A stretch of 64,000 nucleotides of DNA from Dasypus novemcinctus (taxonomy: Eukaryota; Chordata; Mammalia; Cingulata; Dasypodidae), in the NCBI RefSeq assembly GCF_030445035.2, contig NC_080680.1, positions 114,664,228-114,728,227 on the forward strand. Direction: 5' to 3'. The stretch's first letter is position 1. Every line of letters starts with the position of its first letter. The notes below the pieces were generated by a model. It was not told the DNA's origin and did no database searches. It saw only the letters and a list, made by a program, of their open reading frames with translations. This document shows positions 44,311 through 56,830 of the stretch, piece after piece. The position numbers and the translations under genes were made by a program.

Positions 44311-45179
44311 GTGCTAAGAAAGCACACAGTAGGATCTTGGTTGCTTGCTAAAGCCTTGTTATTCAAACATACCCAAGTTCTCTAGCCTTCCAAGGACTCT
44401 CTTTCCTTTACGACCAGAATAAACAACACAAGCTCCTCTCTCTTTGACTGCAAATCCTGTCTCTACCTGAATATTCCCAAGAAATCCTGGGGCAAATGAT
44501 TCCACAGGGGTTTCTTCTCAACTTCAAGCTTCATCTAAATCACCTTGGACCACCTCTTCAGCACTTCCCACGCGGCTCCAGTACTCTCTGCTTGAGTTTC
44601 CCCTAGCCAAAAGACGGTTCCCTTCATTGTCCATGGCAACATTTATACAAGGCCAACTCTAAGGTGGTCACAAATACAGCTCTTTTGAAATTATGGAATG
44701 GATGAAGGGAGGGAAAGAGAAAAAGGAATAGCAGAAGGAAATTGAAACAGGAGCTATTAGGTTTCAGTCATCATTGCATCAGCTCCCACCCACACGCAAG
44801 GAATTGCCTGTTGGAATCCTCCTCTACTTTAACTACCTACCTTCTCTCATCGTTTCTAGGGTCTGCATTGACAGAATCAGGTCTGTCCTTCCACTTCCTC
44901 TCCTCTTCCCAATATCAAGGCTCTTAAAAACTGCTGGTCAGGGATACACTCTGAAGGAATAAAAAATGATTACATAGCAGAACAATTTCTACCTTCATTT
45001 ATTTTATTTTGTAGAAAATAAATTCTCCAGCACCCTAGTATGCAAAAGTGGGATTTTATGATTCTTTAATTGCAATTTTTTCTTTTGGCTACAATAATTC
45101 ATCAGTAGGAAAAAAATAGCTCTTTGTAATTTGGGAAAGGGTATATGGTCAGGCTTGCAGATTTAAAAGGTCATTCTGG
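44311..45179. other. Unassigned non-coding stretch
   Basis: No gene or repeat recognised. Confidence 0.5.
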
Positions 45180-45560
45180 TCTAAAGAAGACAATGACATA
45201 GGCATTAAAATTTCCAATGCAAAGTTATATTTCATTGTGGGAAAAAAATGGAAGGAATCTAGATGTCCAATAAAGAAATGTCTAAATAAATTGAAGCAAA
45301 ATCACATGAGGTATTATTATGTAGCCATTTAAAATGGTATACATTTAGACTTTCTTTGGTGATAAAGGACAATGCATGCTATAATATTAAGTTTAAAATG
45401 CAGGATTCTGAATTTAATATAGGGTTTATATTTAATATTCAGAATGTATGTGGCTCTAGGTCTTAACAAACTGGAAATGTGACAAATGTATCTGGCTCTC
45501 TCCCAAAGAGCAAATACAGAGCAAAAGAATAGAAGAGAAAAAAATAAGGGTCTGAGGAAC
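45180..45560 (+). repeat. Old L1 fragment, C-terminal/3' region (forward)
   Basis: L1 features such as 'tattattatgtagccattta' and 'aaggacaatgcatgctataa'. Strongly diverged. Confidence 0.55.
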
Positions 45561-46399
45561 TATCTAAATACTGTGAGAATTCCCTGAAGAGACTGAAGCA
45601 TGTAGTAATCTTAGGAGAAAGGAGTGGGGAGATGATGAAATCATAAATTAGATAACTCAGGTGCAGCAAAGAGTAAGATAGAAGGCAGCTTTTAAATTTT
45701 GCATTTGCCTCCATGGAAAGGACAACAGGTGCCCCATTACCTGTGTGAAATAGAAATCAGGATGCCAACAGGAAACTATCAGAGAAGACCCAAGCTTTGT
45801 TGGGGGTGAAACCAATCAAGGAAAGCAGGTAAAGTAGGACCAGCGGTCTTCCCCACTCCAACCTAAGGATTGGTGGATTATAATCCAAGACAATGGCTTT
45901 TAAAGTGCTTTTATCTTTATCCATAGTAAGGAATACACTTTCTCCCATACACACCTTTTTATGTGTATGTATATGGAGTTTAAACATAAGTTTTGCTATT
46001 TTGCATTCTATCTAATACACCTCATTTTTTTAAAAATCCTGGTTGGATCCGACTAAACCTTCCATTTCAAAACCACTGATAATAATGAGACTATGTCTTC
46101 TCAATGTTATTTCTATAAATAGTTTAAGGGACAATCCCTAACCAAAGATGTTGCCTGGTAGAGAGGTAGCAAAAAAGGACAATCAACAATTCAATTATCT
46201 CCCTTCCTATACTCACTATTAGGAACGTAACCTAAAGCTTCAGCTTTGGTCTCTTCCCAAATACATACATATCAGAAGACAGGATAGTTGACATTCCAGG
46301 GAAAATCATTAGCTCATAAGCCAAAATAAGTAGATATTAGAGGTGGAAAATCAGCATTTGTAAAAGTTGAGCATCATAGCCACTGGAGCATAATTATAG
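45561..46399. other. Unassigned non-coding stretch
   Basis: Nothing recognised. Confidence 0.45.
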
Positions 46400-47800
46400 A
46401 AACATACAGATAAACATTTTAAATTAAACATAATAAATATTCTCACAGAAATAAGGGAAGTATTGTTAAATGAAGCAGAAACAAAAACTCATAAAAAGAA
46501 CTAGATGAAAATATTAACTGTGAGAACTATAACAATTAAGTAAAGAATATAAATAGATAGAATCAATAGTAGAGTGAATATCACAGGAAAATTAATTAGT
46601 GAGCTGTAAGGTATCATTCAGGACTGCTTTCAGAAAGCAGCAAAAAAGATAATAACATAGAAAACAAGAAAGAAAAGCTATGTGATATAGAGGTGAGAAC
46701 TAGAAATACTAATATTCAGATAATCTAAGTCCCAGAAAGATATGTAAAAAATAAGGGAAGAAATATGAGAAGAAAAAAATGATAAAAATTTCTACATTTA
46801 AGAAAAGATGGAACACATTGAATTTAAAGGCCCCACAAAGTGCCAGTCAGAACAGATATAGAAAAATCCACATTGACATATCAAAATAAATTTTAAATCA
46901 TCAAAGAAAAAATAAAATTAGATAAGTTGTTAGTTTTTAAGCTTCCAAAAAGATTACCAAAAAGAAGAAAAATCATAGTGATACCACATATATCAAGAAC
47001 AAAAACTGCATACAAGAAGATAGTGGTTCCTTATCTTCATATCATGGGAAGAAAAAACTGACCAACAAATTTTATTCAACCCAACCAAAGTATCATTTAA
47101 AGGTGAGGTGACAGAGTAATAAGAACCATATTTACTTTCTGTGATGATTTGAAGCTGTATGTATTCCAAAAATATATGTTCTTAAAGTTAATCTATTCCT
47201 GTGGGTGTGGACCCCTTGTAAGTAGGACCTTTTGGGGAGCACCTTCCTAACTTAAGTTGAGGTGTGACCCACCTCATTCAAGGTGGGTCTTTATCCTCTT
47301 ACTGGAATCCTTTACAAAAGAATGAAGTTCAGTCATATAGAGAAAACCCATGGCAGCAAGAAGGTGAAAGCAACAAAGCCCAAAGAGAAGGGAGAGACCA
47401 GCAGATGCCACCATGTGCTTTGCCATGTGACAGAGGAGTTCAAGGTCACCAGCAGTGGTATTTGGGGAGAAAGCATCACCTGATGATATCTTGATCTGGT
47501 CGTTCTTCTCAGCCTTGAAACTGTAAGCTTTTAAGATAATAAGCTCCCATATTTAAAGCCAATCTATTTTATGGTATCTGCTTTGAGCAGTTTTAGCAAA
47601 CTAGAACATCTTCCCAAATAATAAATTACAAAAGGTGGGGAAAATATGAAACAAGATTTTCACACATTGGACAACAATAAAATAAGTATAACTCCAGTCC
47701 GACTACTTAGATAAAGAGAGAGAGAAAGTAAATATCAACATCAGGAATGATGAATACATCACTATACTATATATCCTACAGATTAAAAGGATAATCAGAA
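46400..47800 (+). repeat. Old A-rich L1 fragment, split by an LTR
   Basis: The A-rich strand has L1/HAL1-like phrases ('acaaattttattcaacccaa' before and 'ggacaacaataaaataagta' after). The LTR at 47140-47608 interrupts it. 47801-47889 is unassigned. Confidence 0.5.
47140..47608 (+). mobile_element. Xenarthran MaLR-like solo LTR (forward)
   Basis: TG at 47140 and CA at 47608. It shows 'tattcctgtgggtgtggacc', 'agcagatgccaccatgtgct', 'ttgccatgtgacagaggagt' and a polyadenylation-like end before 'agcagttttagcaaactaga'. It is the forward counterpart of the reverse copies at 11844, 28068 and 48226. No perfect 5-bp duplication is visible. The frames at 47264-47494 are by-products. Confidence 0.8.
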
Positions 47801-48225
47801 AATACTATGAACAAATTTATTCCAATTTATATGGCAACTTAGAAATAGTCAAAAGTCTTGCAAGATACAAACTACCAAATCTCACTCTTCTGGAAAAAAA
47901 AAAAAATTATTTTGCCTTTGTTTTTGAAAGGTATTTTCATTGGGTATAGACTTCTAAGCATCTGCCAGTGCTGTAAGATGTTTCTTCATTGATTTATTTC
48001 TTGCATTCCTTCCAAAGAGAAATACGTTGTCATTCTCATATTCTGCTCCTCTATATAATATATCTTTCTCCTCTGGCTATTTTTAAGATTTTCCATTTAT
48101 CACTGATTTCATAAATTTGTTATGATATGCAATACAGTAGTTTTCTTCATGTTTCTTGTGCTTTGAGTTTATCCAACATCTCAGATCTGTGGGTTTAGAA
48201 TTTTCATCAAATTTGGAAACAAACC

Positions 48226-48758
48226 AGTCTTTGTTTGCTAAAATCTGCCAAAAACAACAAACCAGAAATGGGTTTGCTTTTACAATGGAGATTTATTGGG
48301 TTGTAAGCTTATAGTTCTGAGACCCTGTATGTGTTCAAACTAAAACATTACTAAATAATGTTTCTTCCCTAAAGACCAGCACATGGAGGCATCTGCTGGT
48401 CTCTCCTTTCTCTTTCGGGTTTTGTTGCTTCAGCTCCTGGCTTCCTCTCTCCTAGTTTCCATTGATTTCAGCTCCTTGCTCTCATGGCTTTCTCTCTTTC
48501 TGTGGCTTTTTCTCTGTCTCTTTCTCCACATTCTGGGGTTCCTCTGTGTCTCTCTCTCCATATTCATCTCATTTATAAAGGACTCCAATAAAAGGATTAA
48601 GACCCACTCCAGGCTATGCCTTACTGAAGTAATCTAATCAAATGGCCCTTAACTGAATCTAATCAAAAAGTTCCACCTACAATACGTTCACACCCACAGG
48701 AATGGATTAATTTAAGACCATAATTTTCTGGGGTCCACAAAAGCCTCAAACTACCGCA
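48226..48758 (-). mobile_element. Xenarthran MaLR-like solo LTR (reverse)
   Basis: Landmarks as in the other copies: 'gtttgctaaaatctgccaaa', 'gcttttacaatggagattta', a TC-rich stretch at 48395-48560, 'tctcatttataaaggactcc', and the end near 'ctaccgca'. The plus frame at 48383-48637 is a by-product of the TC-rich part. Confidence 0.78.
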
Positions 48759-49285
48759 ATCACCATTGTTCCTTCAAACATCCCTCCCTTCCCACTTAAT
48801 CAGAAATTCCAATTACACATATATTAGGACACTTACAATTGTCCCACAGTTCATGGAAGCTTTGCTCAATTTTTAATATTCCTTTTTCCCTTTGTTTCAT
48901 TTTGAATTATTCCTATTGCTGTCTTTAAGTTCACTGATCTATTTTTCTGTATTTTCTAATCTTCTGTAATTTTTTCTCAATATATTTTTATCTCACACAT
49001 TATACTTTTAATCTCTAGAAATTAGTGTTATTTTCTCTTTTCCATATTTTTGCTTAATTTTGTTTTACTGTGCTTGTCTGCTAATTCTCTGTCATTTCTA
49101 GACTGGTTTTAATTGATCATTTTATCTCCTCATTATGAATCATACTTTCCTGCTTATTATAGGCCTTGTAATTTGTATTGAGTTGCCAGACCTTATCAGT
49201 TGCTGTATATTTTTGTATTCCTATAAATATTCTTGAGCCATGTTCTGGGGTTCAATTAATTTACTTGGGAACAGTTCAATCCTTT

Positions 49286-49772
49286 CAGGTTTTTAGGAAT
49301 TGAATCATGTACCTCACAAAAGACATGTTCAACTCTTAATCTGGATTCCTGTGGATGGGATCCCATTCATAAATAGGACCTTGGAAGATGTTATTTTTAG
49401 TTAAAGTGGGAACTCATTTGTGAATAGAATTTTTAAAGACATTGTTGAGATGAAGCCAAACTGAATCAGGGTGGGCCTTAATCCAAATGACTGGAGTCTT
49501 TATAAGCAAAGAAAGTTCAGTCAGACAGTAGAAGACAGAAATCTGTAGAAGCCAGGAGTCAGCAGAAATTTGAGGAGCCAGCACCAGGAGAGAGAGAGAG
49601 AGATCACCACATGATGGAAAATTGCCAGGTACTACAAATTCAAGCAGAAAGCAAACCCTGTCAATACTGTGATTTTGGACTTCAAGCCTACAAAACCATA
49701 TGGCAATAAATTCCTGGTGTTTAAGCCAACCAGTTTGTGGTATTTGTCTTAGCAGCCCTGGCAAACTGAGAA
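49286..49772 (+). mobile_element. MLT1-like solo LTR (forward)
   Basis: Contains 'ggaattgaatcatgtacctc', 'gattcctgtggatgggatcc', a GA run at 49588-49603, 'ttgtggtatttgtcttagca' and 'gccctggcaaactgaga'. The minus frame at 49414-49764 is its shadow. A reverse relative lies at 59948-60400. Confidence 0.75.
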
Positions 49773-50360
49773 AGTTTTCCAGTCTTGCGTTTATGATTTG
49801 TTAGACAGGACTGAAGTATTGCTTAGTTAGAGATAATTATTCCCCACTACATAATACCCTTTTGTGTACTCTACCCAACGCTTAAGGCTTTCCCATTTGG
49901 CTGGTTGGAATGGGAAGTATTCCTGGCCCTGAGTGAGCTTCAGACACTAGTAGCTTTAATCCCTTTGGTGGTTCTTACCCAGCCTCAAATAGTTCCCTCA
50001 TATACATGTGCTGATCAGTTCCCTGCTGAATACTCAAAGGGGATCCTCTGAAAATCCTGAGTTCTCTCTCTTTGTGGCTCTCTCATTTTTGGTACTCTAT
50101 TCTGCAAACTCTAACTGCTTTGGTCTCCTCAACTCAGGAAGTCTGCAGAATGCATTTGGATTTTCCCTCCCTGTGCCACAGCCTGGGAACTCACTCAAGG
50201 CAGTAAACTGGGGCAAACATAGCACTAATCTCATTTATTTCCCATCTCTCAAGAATCACTACCTTTGCTGCCTCATGTCCAGTGTCTTGACAATTGTTGT
50301 TTCATACACTTTGCCTATTTTGGTTTCAGGCAGAGGATAAATCTATCCCGTTACTTTATC

Positions 50361-50915
50361 AAAAGCAGAGTGTCTACATAATCTTCTCACTCTGTTAAAA
50401 TCCTTCATTTATCTATGTGACACACTCAATCTTTCCACTACTTTTTTGAAGATATAGAATAGAGTTATTATATAACAACTGTTTCAAGGTCCTTATCTAC
50501 TAATTCTACCATCTATGCTATTTCTGGATTCTTTTCTATTGGTTGATTTTTTTCCCTCTTTATGGATAGTATTTTTCTGCTTGTTTGCATGCCTGATGTT
50601 TTTTTATTCAATGCCAGACATTATGAATTTATCTTGTTGGGTACTAGATAATTTTCAATGCATATAGAAATTCTTGAGCCTTGTCCTGGGTTGCAGTTAA
50701 GTTCTTTGGAGACAGATTTTTTTTGTTTTCTTTTAAGCTTTGGTAAGCAAATCATGGCAACCTTTAATTGTGGGATAATTTACCCCACTGCTGAGGCAAT
50801 ACACCCTCTGAGTTCTCTACTTGATGTCCCATGAATTAGATTTTTCCACTGGGGCTGGTGGTAACACAAATTATTCCTGACCCTGACTGAGCTCTAGGAA
50901 TCATTCCCTCTAATC
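50361..50915 (-). repeat. Second old L1 5' fragment (reverse)
   Basis: Repeats the pattern of the preceding L1, with similarity between 50640-50720 and 49200-49275 ('ttcttgagccttgtcctggg' against 'ttcttgagccatgttctggg'). It continues after the MER20 to about 51180. Confidence 0.55.
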
Positions 50916-51128
50916 TAGTCATTCTCCACCAGGAGAAATTTCCTCCAGTGGATACCTGGCAACATCTGGAGACATTTTTTATTTTCATGATTGGGGGAGG
51001 GTGCTACTAACATGTATCAGGAATAAGCCAGGATGCTGCTAAACATCCACAATACACAGGATAACCACACACATACACAGCAAATTATCTAGCATAAAAC
51101 TTTAATAGTGTCAGGCTGAGAAATCCTA
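50916..51128 (+). mobile_element. MER20 (hAT-Charlie type DNA transposon)
   Basis: Non-autonomous DNA transposon of about 213 bp. It has decayed terminal repeats ('tagtcattctcca' start and 'ctgagaaatccta' end) and internal phrases 'aacatctggagacatttttt' and 'aggatgctgctaaacatcca'. A perfect 8-bp target-site duplication, ctctaatc, flanks it (50908-50915 and 51129-51136), as expected for hAT elements. Confidence 0.9.
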
Positions 51129-51239
51129 CTCTAATCCTTTCAGATTCTTTGCCCCCAGATTCAGGGTAAGAAAAGTTTTAAGCAAGCAAAGAGGAACAAA
51201 AACAAACAAACAACAACAACAATGACAAAAACCATCTAC

Positions 51240-51740
51240 TATGCATAAAATACTTCAAAATATAATTCAACTCTAAAAATATAAAAGATTAAAAAAAGAG
51301 ATTATACTTTTGTAAAACAAATAGTAGAGCAATTATAAAAACAATCACAAACCTACATGGAATTAACAGCATAGTTTCAAGCTATACAAAACAACAGTTG
51401 ATAGAACTACAAAAAGAAGTAGATAAAATAACAGTATGGTAGAATATTTGGGAGATTTAATGCACTATTCTCAAAATCTGACAGTTCGAGAAGCCAAAAA
51501 GTAACCAGATATATACAAGATACAAATAACAATTATTTAGAAGCTTATTTCATAAGATATATAGAAGTATTTTTACACTATAAAGAGTGCACTCTATTTT
51601 CGGTCACACATACATTTACATAGATTAATCATGTAAAAAACTACAAAAAATTTTCAACGAATTCCAAGTAATTAGTATCATACAGATTACAATGCAATGG
51701 AATTTTAAGTAAATAACAAAATGATGGCATAAAAAATCCA
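51240..51740 (+). repeat. Old L1/HAL1 fragment (forward)
   Basis: A-rich strand with L1 phrases such as 'aacagttgatagaactacaa' and 'tttaatgcactattctcaaa'. Confidence 0.55.
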
Positions 51741-53649
51741 TATCATCCTAGTTACCACTGCCTCTACTGCTTTCACACTCCATTGACTAAAGAGGAAAAA
51801 GGATTGTCATAAATTGTGAAAAAATTAACAACATAATTCCTCTCAAGGAACAGTTAGGAATTCACTTTTCCATGAATCTGTCCTGTACACTCGCCTCTTG
51901 AGTTGCCGCTGCACTTCGTCTCATGGTAAACTGTACCTGACCACCTGCTTCCTGCCTACTCGTGTGTGGTTTTTGTACAGATAATTTTATCTATCATGAC
52001 TTAAATATTCTGTGTGGACCACATATACGCCTCTCCTTCTGACTTCATGTGCTGCATATCAGACTCTTGTCCCTCTGATATCACACCTCTTTATAGTGGC
52101 CTGCATCTAGAAGCTTGCAAATCCAATTACGTCTGGTCTACGCATTGTCCAGCCACAAGCCTGATTTCCTCAGAGCATCCCTAGAACCTGGATGGGAGGA
52201 ACACCTGGCTCAGAGACCATCATGAGGGTTTGCCTAGCAGAAACCCACTCATTTTCAAACTGCTGAGGACCTAAAGTCTATAGTTATAGATTTGGTGGCC
52301 ATAAATTTTATGAGGAAAATTGAAGCATTTTTTAAAATTTGTATCAATGACTGGTGCCAAGATGATGCTGCAGGATGAGAGAAACTAAGGATTTGTCTCC
52401 TCTCCCAAAGATGTTTTCAAACCATGATTGAGTTGAACTGATAATTTGTGGGCTCAAATATATTGCCTTTACCCAGAAGGAGGAAGAAGGAAAGGATCAC
52501 TCTGCTAACCAGTACATCCAAGGTGGGCAAGAGTGAGAGAGCTGCCCACCAAAGCAATTCCACAGGCCCAGTGAGACCTCAAGACTTCTAGGAAAGGCTA
52601 ATGCCATCGTCTCAACCATGCCCACCCATTTGTTCCTTAACTCCAACTGGCATGCTCTGGTCTCTGCTTCCCTGTATCCAGGTTCCCACCATGTGCAGAA
52701 GTTCTCAGCTCATGCCCCATAATCTTTCCTGTATCTAAAGCTGTTGCCATGCATGACTATGCCTCCAAAGTGGACAGTCCACAGCCTGCTGCCTAGCCCC
52801 TTGGGGCACCTCCACCTGAAGTTCATGAGGGATAGCACTTCCTAACAGGCTCAGTGATTAAGATAACGTCCCCCAAGGAGCTGAAAGAAATGGAATGTTC
52901 ACTTATTGAATGTTGCTCTCAAACATGACTTGGGAATTCACAAGGATGAAGCTGGAGATTAGCAAATCTGTGACTCCGATCAGGTTAGAAGATCCTGAGT
53001 TGCTCCTCCCAAAGTGGATGGGGTTTAGATAAGAGCCACAGCTTCATGTCTCCAAGAAGGAATCTCACAAAAAGGGGGTATTTTCACTATTACTTGTCAG
53101 ACTAGAAAAAATAGATTCTACAAACAGCTAATACCCCTTCATGGATTATTTGCTCCTGGTATGAAGACTGTCATATAGAACTCAACACCAAGAGCCACAA
53201 TTGGCTAGGTTAGTCAGTTCTTTGGTGAATATAATAAAATCAAGAGGTCAATTTTTAAAAGCCTGAATTTTAACAGTTAACAGAATCAATTTTCCAGAAT
53301 TTTTGTGAGTAGCCTGGACAATGGTAATAATCTTTTCTTTCCCATCCCTCTCTTCACATTTGTTGGTTTCAAGTTTGTTGGAGATGGTTTATATTTCCTG
53401 TGTGCAGTATACATACAAAATTTTCTAAGTATGCAAAAATTTCTCAATTATAAAATAAGGCCTTCATGCAAAAAAGTTCCATGTATCTGTAAACTAAATA
53501 ATATGGTACTACATAGCTCTTGAGATCAAAGGGCATTAGAAGAGAAATTATGAAATATTAGAACTGAATGGCCATGAAACATAATGCGCCACAATTTGGG
53601 GTACACAGTTAAAATGTATTTAGGAATTTATAGCTTAAGATACATTTTA
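51741..53649. other. Long unassigned non-coding stretch
   Basis: 1.9 kb without a recognised gene. 52330-52500 may belong to an old repeat but could not be placed. The 72-codon frame at 53305-53523 has no domain. Confidence 0.45.
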
Positions 53650-55101
53650 TTATTGAAAAAGATTATAAAAACAAGCTAAGATTTTTAACTCAAGAAGTTG
53701 GAAAAAGAACAAGAGAACTATGTTCCAGGGAATGCAAAGAAAGAAAATAGTAAAAGATAAGTGTGTAAATCAATAAAGCAGACCAAAAAAAGAAGAGGGA
53801 ACTGAACAAGCTTAACATACCTAACATATCAAATCTGGTTCTTCAAAAATAGATAATAAGATAGACCTTTGGCAAGACTGTCCAAGGGGAATTTAAGTAA
53901 ATTTATATAGAATTAAATGAATAAAAAACTACAGACACAAGAGAATTTTTAAAAACCTGTTAAACAATATTGTGAACAATTGTCATTAACTAATTTGAAA
54001 ATCTTAAGCAAAATGAATACACGTCTATAAAAAAAAATCATAAAATGCCAAAATTGGTGCAAGAAAACTTGACTAGACAGATAAGTATAAGGAAGTTAAA
54101 ATGACAAAGACCTCTTCACTGGAAAAAGAAACTCCAGCTCATAAAGCTTTATTGGTGATTCCTACCAAATTTTTGAGGAACAGATAATTCTTTCCTTTTA
54201 CAAAAGAGAGAAAACTTGCTTTATTGAATATTAAGATCTGCTACAAAACCATTGTAATAAAATCAGTACTTGAGAGTTCTGAAACAGATCCAAAAATTTA
54301 TGGATCCTAATGTAGAATAAAGGTGACACTACAAATCAATAAGGAAAGTATCAGTATAGATACAGAAATAACTGGCATGTACATGAATGAAAACTGAAAA
54401 CTTCACATACATGAAGTAGTTTGCATACATATATCATGAAGTCCTACTTTGCACCATATACGAAGGTGATTACAGATGAATGAAAGATGTAGATGGGAAA
54501 GGTGTAACAATAAGATCAGTAAAAGATAATGTAGAAGAATACTTTTTTTAAAACCTGGGGTTGAGGTAGGACATCTAAAATAAACCTATGAAAAGCTTAA
54601 CTGATAAGGCATAAAAATGGTAGACTTAATTATATCAAAGATATGGATTTCCATTTAATAAAGAACATCCTTGACAATGTTAACAAGCAGATGACAGATG
54701 AGAGAAAAGATTTTCAATGTCAAGAAACAAATATCAAGAATCCATAGAATATACAAGAAATTCCTAAAATCAATAAAGAAAGAATAGGAAGTCAAGGAGG
54801 AAAATGGGACAAGGATATGAATTAGTAATATACAGAAAAGGAATAAAAAGAAGTCCAAAAGGCTAATGTGTATGCGAAAATATGCTCATATTCATTTATA
54901 TTTAGAGAAATGCAAATTAAAATGATAATAAGGTATTACTGTGTTCTCATCAGATTAGCAAAAATTAGAAAGCTGACTAGCACCAAGAGTTAGTAAGGAT
55001 GTGGCAATACAGGACACTTCCTATTCTGCTAGTGGGAATGTAGAAGAATACAGCCATTCTGTTGTCCAATGTGGCAGTACTTAGATAAAAATGCATATAT
55101 C

Positions 55102-55744
55102 TATTTAGGGGATTTGAATCTCTGGACTGACAATGTGATAGCCAGATCCTGAGCCTCAACAGACTCCAGCACCTACAATCTGATTTATTGGACTTACCAC
55201 ACTCAGCTAAGATGGAGGTGAAGAAGGACAACCACCACACCATGGAGCCTAGAGTGATTACAACTGAAAATGGGAGGATTGCATCCAGCATCCAGGTGGA
55301 ATCTGAGCCTCCTCTTGACATAAAGGTGCAATGGACACAACCAATCCAGTGTCCACATAGAAGAGGTGGCATTGGATTGGGAAAAGTGGACATAATGGAC
55401 AAAGGGTATGGGGAAAGGCAGGAAGAGATGAGAGGTGGAGGCGTCTTCGGGACATGGAGCTGCCCTGGATGGTGCTTCAGAGGTAATCACCGGACATTGT
55501 AAATCCTCACAGGGCCTACTTGATGGAATAGAGGAGAGTATGGGCCATGATGTGAACCAATGTATATGAGGTGCAGAGGTGCCCAAAGATGTACTTACCA
55601 AATCCAATGGATGTGTCATGATGATGGGAACGAGTGTTGTTGGGGGGGGGGAGAGGGGGGGGGGTGGGGTTGAATGGGACCTCACATATATATTTTTAAT
55701 GTAATATTATTACAAAGTCAATAAAAAATTTAAAAATTAAAAAA
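55102..55744 (+). mobile_element. Young L1 3' tail, severely truncated
   Basis: Matches 18607-19226 of the first young L1 at about 97 percent (my hand count is 18 substitutions in roughly 540 bases), ending with AATAAA at 55720-55725 and an A-rich tail. A 15-bp direct repeat, aaaaatgcatatatc, flanks it (55087-55101 and 55745-55759). It inserted into the old L1 in the same direction. The 104-codon frame at 55188-55502 begins at a TTG, not an ATG. Confidence 0.93.
55642..55669 (+). other. G-rich tract of the second L1 tail
   Basis: G runs expanded relative to 19147-19173; possible G-quadruplex. Confidence 0.75.
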
Positions 55745-55950
55745 AAAAATGCATATATCCTTTGGCCTAGAAATTCCCAGTCCTAGGTGTATATCCCATT
55801 AAAAATAATCACGTAGGCCAATAAGGAAACATGTTCAAGTATATTTCTTTGAGTTGATTGTAACAGTGGTAAGCTGGAAGCAATCTAATGTCCACCACTG
55901 CAGAACAGATGAGTAAAAGGTATTGAATACATATTATGGCACACTAAGCC

Positions 55951-56150
55951 TTTTTTTTTTTTTTTGGAGGTACTGGGGCTGGGGATTGAACCGAAGACCT
56001 CGTTGTGGGAAGTCAGCACACGACCATTGCTCCCCCGAATTGGTTTTTCATTTGCTTATTTGTTTTTGTTTTTAGGAGACATCAGGACCCAAACCTGGGA
56101 CCTCCCATGTGGGGAGCAGGTGCACAACCCCTTAAGCCACATCCACTCCC
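55951..56150 (-). repeat. Dimeric DAS-type SINE (reverse)
   Basis: Poly(T) at 55951-55965 (reversed A tail) is followed by two reversed tRNA-like units, 'ggggattgaaccgaagacct' and 'gacccaaacctgggacctcc', ending in 'ccacatccactccc'. No clear direct repeat is visible. Confidence 0.8.
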
Positions 56151-56744
56151 ATAAGCACTATTTAGAAGAAATAAACTATATATGCACAAATCAACATGAA
56201 TAGATATAAAAACAGTGGAAAGTAAGAGAGGATCTTACTAGAACCATTGTTCCATGAATTGAGCAAAATTAACTCCACACTTTGCACAAAAAAAAAACTA
56301 AATAAATAGTCAAGGGTACATTTTTAAACTTTTATGTTTTGGGTACAGCCATACAATTGAGTGCTATCTAGACAGTATGCTGCTTCTGAATGATTTCCAG
56401 GGTACAATGTGAAGTGAAATGCAAGATGTAAAATTAGGTATATAATATATTACTTGCAAGTATATACATAAAGCACAGTGAGAGAGAAATAAGAAACTGG
56501 TGCCTATAGTTGCCTCTGGAATAGGTATGGAAAATTGGGTGGCTAGAGAGCAGGAGCAGGAGTAAGAGAGGGACTTACCTTTTTCTCTCTGCTCTTTTAT
56601 AACTTTGAAGTTTTCACTGTTTGCCTCTATGGCTTAATCAAAATGAATAATCAACATAATTAAAAAACAAAATAAAACCAAAAATATGTGCATATATCAA
56701 AACAAAGCACTGCAATTACTTGCCTACAGGTCTTTCATTCCAGA

Positions 56745-56830
56745 CCAAGGTGAGGGATCAATGATATTCATCTTTGTATCTCCTAAAACAGTTCCTGCCT
56801 CCTAACAGGTATTCAGTAAATGTTGAAAAA
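56745..56830 (+). repeat. L2 LINE 3' end (forward)
   Basis: Pattern 'catctttgtatctcctaaaa' then 'aacaggtattcagtaaatgt'. Confidence 0.6.

Larger units (their letters stand above)
47890..50360 (-). repeat. Old L1 (reverse), split by two LTRs
   Basis: T-rich strand of an old L1 5' half: pieces at 47890-48225, 48759-49285 and 49773-50360. The last part ends with 'tttcaggcagaggataaatc', typical of the reversed L1M 5' region. The LTRs at 48226-48758 and 49286-49772 interrupt it. Confidence 0.65.
53650..56690 (+). mobile_element. Old L1 ORF2 to 3' end, with nested insertions
   Basis: ORF2-derived landmarks: 'agatagacctttggcaagac' (about 53862-53881), the A-rich C-terminal region before 55101 ('agagaaatgcaaattaaaat'), and resumption at 55760 ('cctttggcctagaaattccc'). 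The 3' end lies near 56590-56650. It is heavily broken and carries a young L1 tail (55102-55744) and a reversed SINE (55951-56150). Confidence 0.75.

Noticed and set aside
55203..55685. 160-codon minus-strand frame, with a 138-codon counterpart at 18708-19124
   Set aside because: Antisense to the L1 3' UTR. It is shared only because the two tails are about 97 percent identical, with no sign of coding constraint.
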